Positions 5,580 through 6,595 of a DNA stretch of 6,595 bases are shown here, one piece after another. The notes under the pieces are model-generated. The model searched no databases. It worked only from the letters and a program-made list of their open reading frames with translations, and was not told where the DNA came from. This DNA comes from Spirochaetia bacterium (GTDB lineage Bacteria; Spirochaetota; Spirochaetia; Treponematales; Treponemataceae): NCBI GenBank assembly GCA_900769975.1, contig CAAGIR010000282.1, forward strand, positions 1 through 6,595, written 5' to 3'. Every line of letters begins with the position of its first letter. Position 1 is the first letter of the stretch. Made by a program: the position numbers and the translations under genes.

Positions 5580-5608
5580 ATTATATAAGTTTTTCAGCCA
5601 TTCTACAA
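5580..5608 (-). promoter_or_regulatory. Promoter of the ychJ-rlmB operon, predicted leaderless start
   Basis: On the minus strand the -10 box TATAAT (5585-5580) lies 17 bases after TTGTAG (5608-5603, four of six consensus bases). Only 8 bases (GCAAGATT) separate the -10 box from the ATG at 5571-5569. The expected start of transcription is therefore within 0-2 bases of the start codon. No purine-rich ribosome binding site is present in those 8 bases. Confidence 0.68.
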
Positions 5609-5630
5609 GATAAAAAAGGAAGGTCATAGT

Positions 5631-5658
5631 AAAAAAGAAGGGGGAAAGCCTTCCCCCT
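5631..5658 (-). terminator. Intrinsic terminator of the hydrolase gene
   Basis: Read on the minus strand, AGGGGGAA (5658-5651) and TTCCCCCT (5646-5639) form a perfect 8-bp GC-rich stem with a 4-base loop (GGCT). The T-rich tail TCTTTTTT (5638-5631) follows. It lies about 33 bases after the hydrolase stop and insulates it from the ychJ promoter. Confidence 0.8.
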
Positions 5659-5730
5659 GGGCTCAGCCTGAAGTCTTCGCCACACCCCCATCAGCGGGCC
5701 TCAAACGCCGGCCCGCAACGCCCGCTTGCA
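5639..5730. repeat. GC-rich repeat-like block with two hairpins
   Basis: This block is far richer in G+C than its neighbours. It contains the terminator hairpin (5639-5658), a small GGCT-C-AGCC inverted repeat (about 5660-5668), a C-rich stretch CGCCACACCCCC (5679-5690) and a 7-bp hairpin GCGGGCC (5694-5700) with GGCCCGC (5710-5716) around a 9-base loop. The composition contrast suggests a mobile or dispersed repeat carrying its own terminator. I recall similar GC-rich strings between treponemal genes, but copies cannot be checked here. It supplies the last codons and stop of the hydrolase frame. Confidence 0.5.
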
Positions 5731-6338
5731 AATAATTTTAACGCATTAAATAAGGATACATTAAATAGGGACAGACCTTGTTTTGTCAAATTTTTAAAAT
5801 AAGAGACGGCTTTAACTAATGGCATTTCTAGTTCATCCTTAGTAAGTCTATGATTTCCCTCAACCAAATCGTAATGCAACATTCCTGCATTTGTTTTCCC
5901 ATAAAATTCTTTGAAAGCATCTATATGTGAAAAAAGCTCATCATTTTTTGCAAAGATTCCGAATATGCAACTCCTCATTTCTGCATCAATATGATGTAAG
6001 TAAAATTTTTCCATTCTTTCCCATTTTTTTATCAGGTCATCGGAAATTGTTGTTAATTTCGGAATTTCAATTGATGGAAACATACAAGGATTTATTACAA
6101 TTTTGGGGACTGATGTAGTTTCAAAAAGAACATAAAATCCGCCTAACGAATGTCCAATAATCATATCAACATCTGAAACAAGGTTATCTATTTTCTCAAT
6201 TGAAGAATGAGGATTAAGTAAATCAAAAGTTTCTGTAAGAACTTCAATATTAAAATCTGCTAAAATATTTTTTACAAGTTTTCCTGTTGTTGAATTTTCA
6301 TCAGAATTTAATCCGTGAACAAATAATGCTTTCATCAT
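5691..6338 (-). CDS. Alpha/beta-hydrolase, YqiA/RBBP9-like esterase, with repeat-derived C-terminal tail
   Basis: The 215-residue protein has the small alpha/beta-hydrolase layout of YqiA/UPF0227 or RBBP9-like serine hydrolases. An opening strand KALFVHGLNSDENS (3-16) carries the HG oxyanion region, GHSLGG (62-67) holds the nucleophile Ser64, FAKNDELF (129-136) the acid Asp133, and VEGNHRL (159-165) the catalytic His163. YqiA of E. coli, about 193 residues, has esterase activity on short acyl substrates; the natural substrate here is unknown. It is cytosolic, with no signal peptide. The start is the first of two adjacent ATGs, 9 bases after GAGG. The family-like part ends near residue 185. 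The tail beyond repeats LSLFN-VSLFN and then reads ASGRCGPAFEAR from GC-rich repeat DNA, so the original stop was probably lost. The gene is monocistronic, with its own promoter and terminator. Confidence 0.85.
   Translation of the reverse strand: MMKALFVHGLNSDENSTTGKLVKNILADFNIEVLTETFDLLNPHSSIEKIDNLVSDVDMIIGHSLGGFYVLFETTSVPKIVINPCMFPSIEIPKLTTISDDLIKKWERMEKFYLHHIDAEMRSCIFGIFAKNDELFSHIDAFKEFYGKTNAGMLHYDLVEGNHRLTKDELEMPLVKAVSYFKNLTKQGLSLFNVSLFNALKLFASGRCGPAFEAR
5744..5773. repeat. Two imperfect 15-base tandem repeats inside the hydrolase 3' end
   Basis: CATTAAATAAGGATA (5744-5758) is followed directly by CATTAAATAGGGACA (5759-5773), identical at 13 of 15 bases. Fifteen bases equal five codons, so the protein shows LSLFN-VSLFN. 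The GGGACAGACC that follows (5768-5777) resembles short motifs I associate with repeat-element borders in other bacteria, which I cannot verify. Confidence 0.6.
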
Positions 6339-6358
6339 TTCTTAAAACCTCACCAATT

Positions 6359-6389
6359 ATTATAGTTTAATTTTCCTAAAATTTTTCAA
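6359..6389 (-). promoter_or_regulatory. Promoter of the hydrolase gene
   Basis: A perfect TATAAT (6364-6359) lies 19 bases after TTGAAA (6389-6384). The spacing is slightly long. Transcription would start near 6352, leaving a very short leader of about 14 bases that still includes GAGG before the ATG at 6338. Confidence 0.5.
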
Positions 6390-6485
6390 AAAAGTCGGAG
6401 TTATCTCTGTCGTGCTTTGTTTATTCATCGTTTTTATGTTTTTATTTGACGTAATATAATATTAAAACCCGTTTCAGCATCCTCT

Positions 6486-6595
6486 TTAGGACTTTTCAAT
6501 AATTTTGTTTACTTGTTCTTTTTGGTTTTCTATTTCATCGGCACTAGCAGATTCAGTTTTCTTAATCATGACATTCATAAAATCCTGAAAATCAA
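6486..6595 (-). CDS. C-terminal end of an unidentified protein (partial)
   Basis: The last 35 codons of a minus-strand gene enter from the right edge and stop at TAA (6488-6486). They read DFQDFMNVMIKKTESASADE and then a Lys/Glu/Gln-rich helix ending NKIIEKS. The composition fits a charged C-terminal helix, but no family can be named from so little. The alternative frame immediately downstream continues PKEDAETGFNIILRQIKT to a TAA at 6436-6434. The gene could therefore be frameshifted near its end, with an original terminus at 6434. No clear terminator follows. Confidence 0.5.
   Translation of the reverse strand, partial: DFQDFMNVMIKKTESASADEIENQKEQVNKIIEKS

Noticed and set aside
6369..6437. 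Minus-strand 22-codon frame MNKQSTTEITPTFLKNFRKI... before the hydrolase
   Set aside because: No ribosome binding site, it overlaps the hydrolase promoter, and there are no recognisable features.
1..6595. CRISPR arrays, tRNA or rRNA genes, phage or defence modules
   Set aside because: No regularly spaced repeats, cloverleaf-like sequences or rRNA landmarks were seen, and the identifiable genes are housekeeping, envelope or IS-related.

Overview
The window looks like a chromosomal stretch of a low-GC, probably host-associated spirochaete of the Treponema type. This is an inference from AT-rich genes broken by short GC-rich repeat-like blocks, a lipoprotein with a loose lipobox, and overall gene style; nothing in the window is taxonomically decisive. 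TGA is used as a normal stop (rlmB and the hydrolase), so the standard bacterial code applies.

Layout. Positions 1-116 are the left end of an IS3-family insertion sequence: the first 24 codons of its orfA on the minus strand and its terminal inverted repeat. Next to it (128-303, minus) is a near-consensus promoter with an embedded 15-bp palindrome, a strong ribosome binding site and a start codon. These lead only into a 41-codon ORF that looks like a truncated or frameshifted remnant. A GC-rich repeat-like element in two parts follows (352-555). A large plus-strand gene for a secreted lipoprotein (674-2767) has its own promoter and an intrinsic terminator.

From 2792 onward everything is on the minus strand. 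Read in transcription order from the right, it contains: the 3' end of an unknown gene (6486-6595); an alpha/beta-hydrolase of the YqiA type (5691-6338) whose C-terminus runs into repeat DNA and a terminator; a YchJ-like double SEC-C protein (5074-5571); the rRNA 2'-O-methyltransferase RlmB (4281-5069, 4 bp after ychJ); a hemolysin III/PAQR-like seven-helix membrane protein with a coiled-coil N-terminal extension (3313-4212); and a GNAT acetyltransferase pseudogene (2792-3251) converging on the lipoprotein gene.

The ychJ-rlmB pair is a tightly coupled operon. The hemolysin III-like gene has its own promoter, whose -35 box contains the rlmB stop codon and overlaps a palindrome, so it can be transcribed alone or by readthrough. 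The most notable points are the hemolysin III-like protein that has lost several PAQR signature residues, the predicted leaderless ychJ mRNA, the doubly damaged GNAT gene, and the orphan promoter/operator beside the IS. I see no clearly new multi-gene system such as a defence island, CRISPR or phage module.
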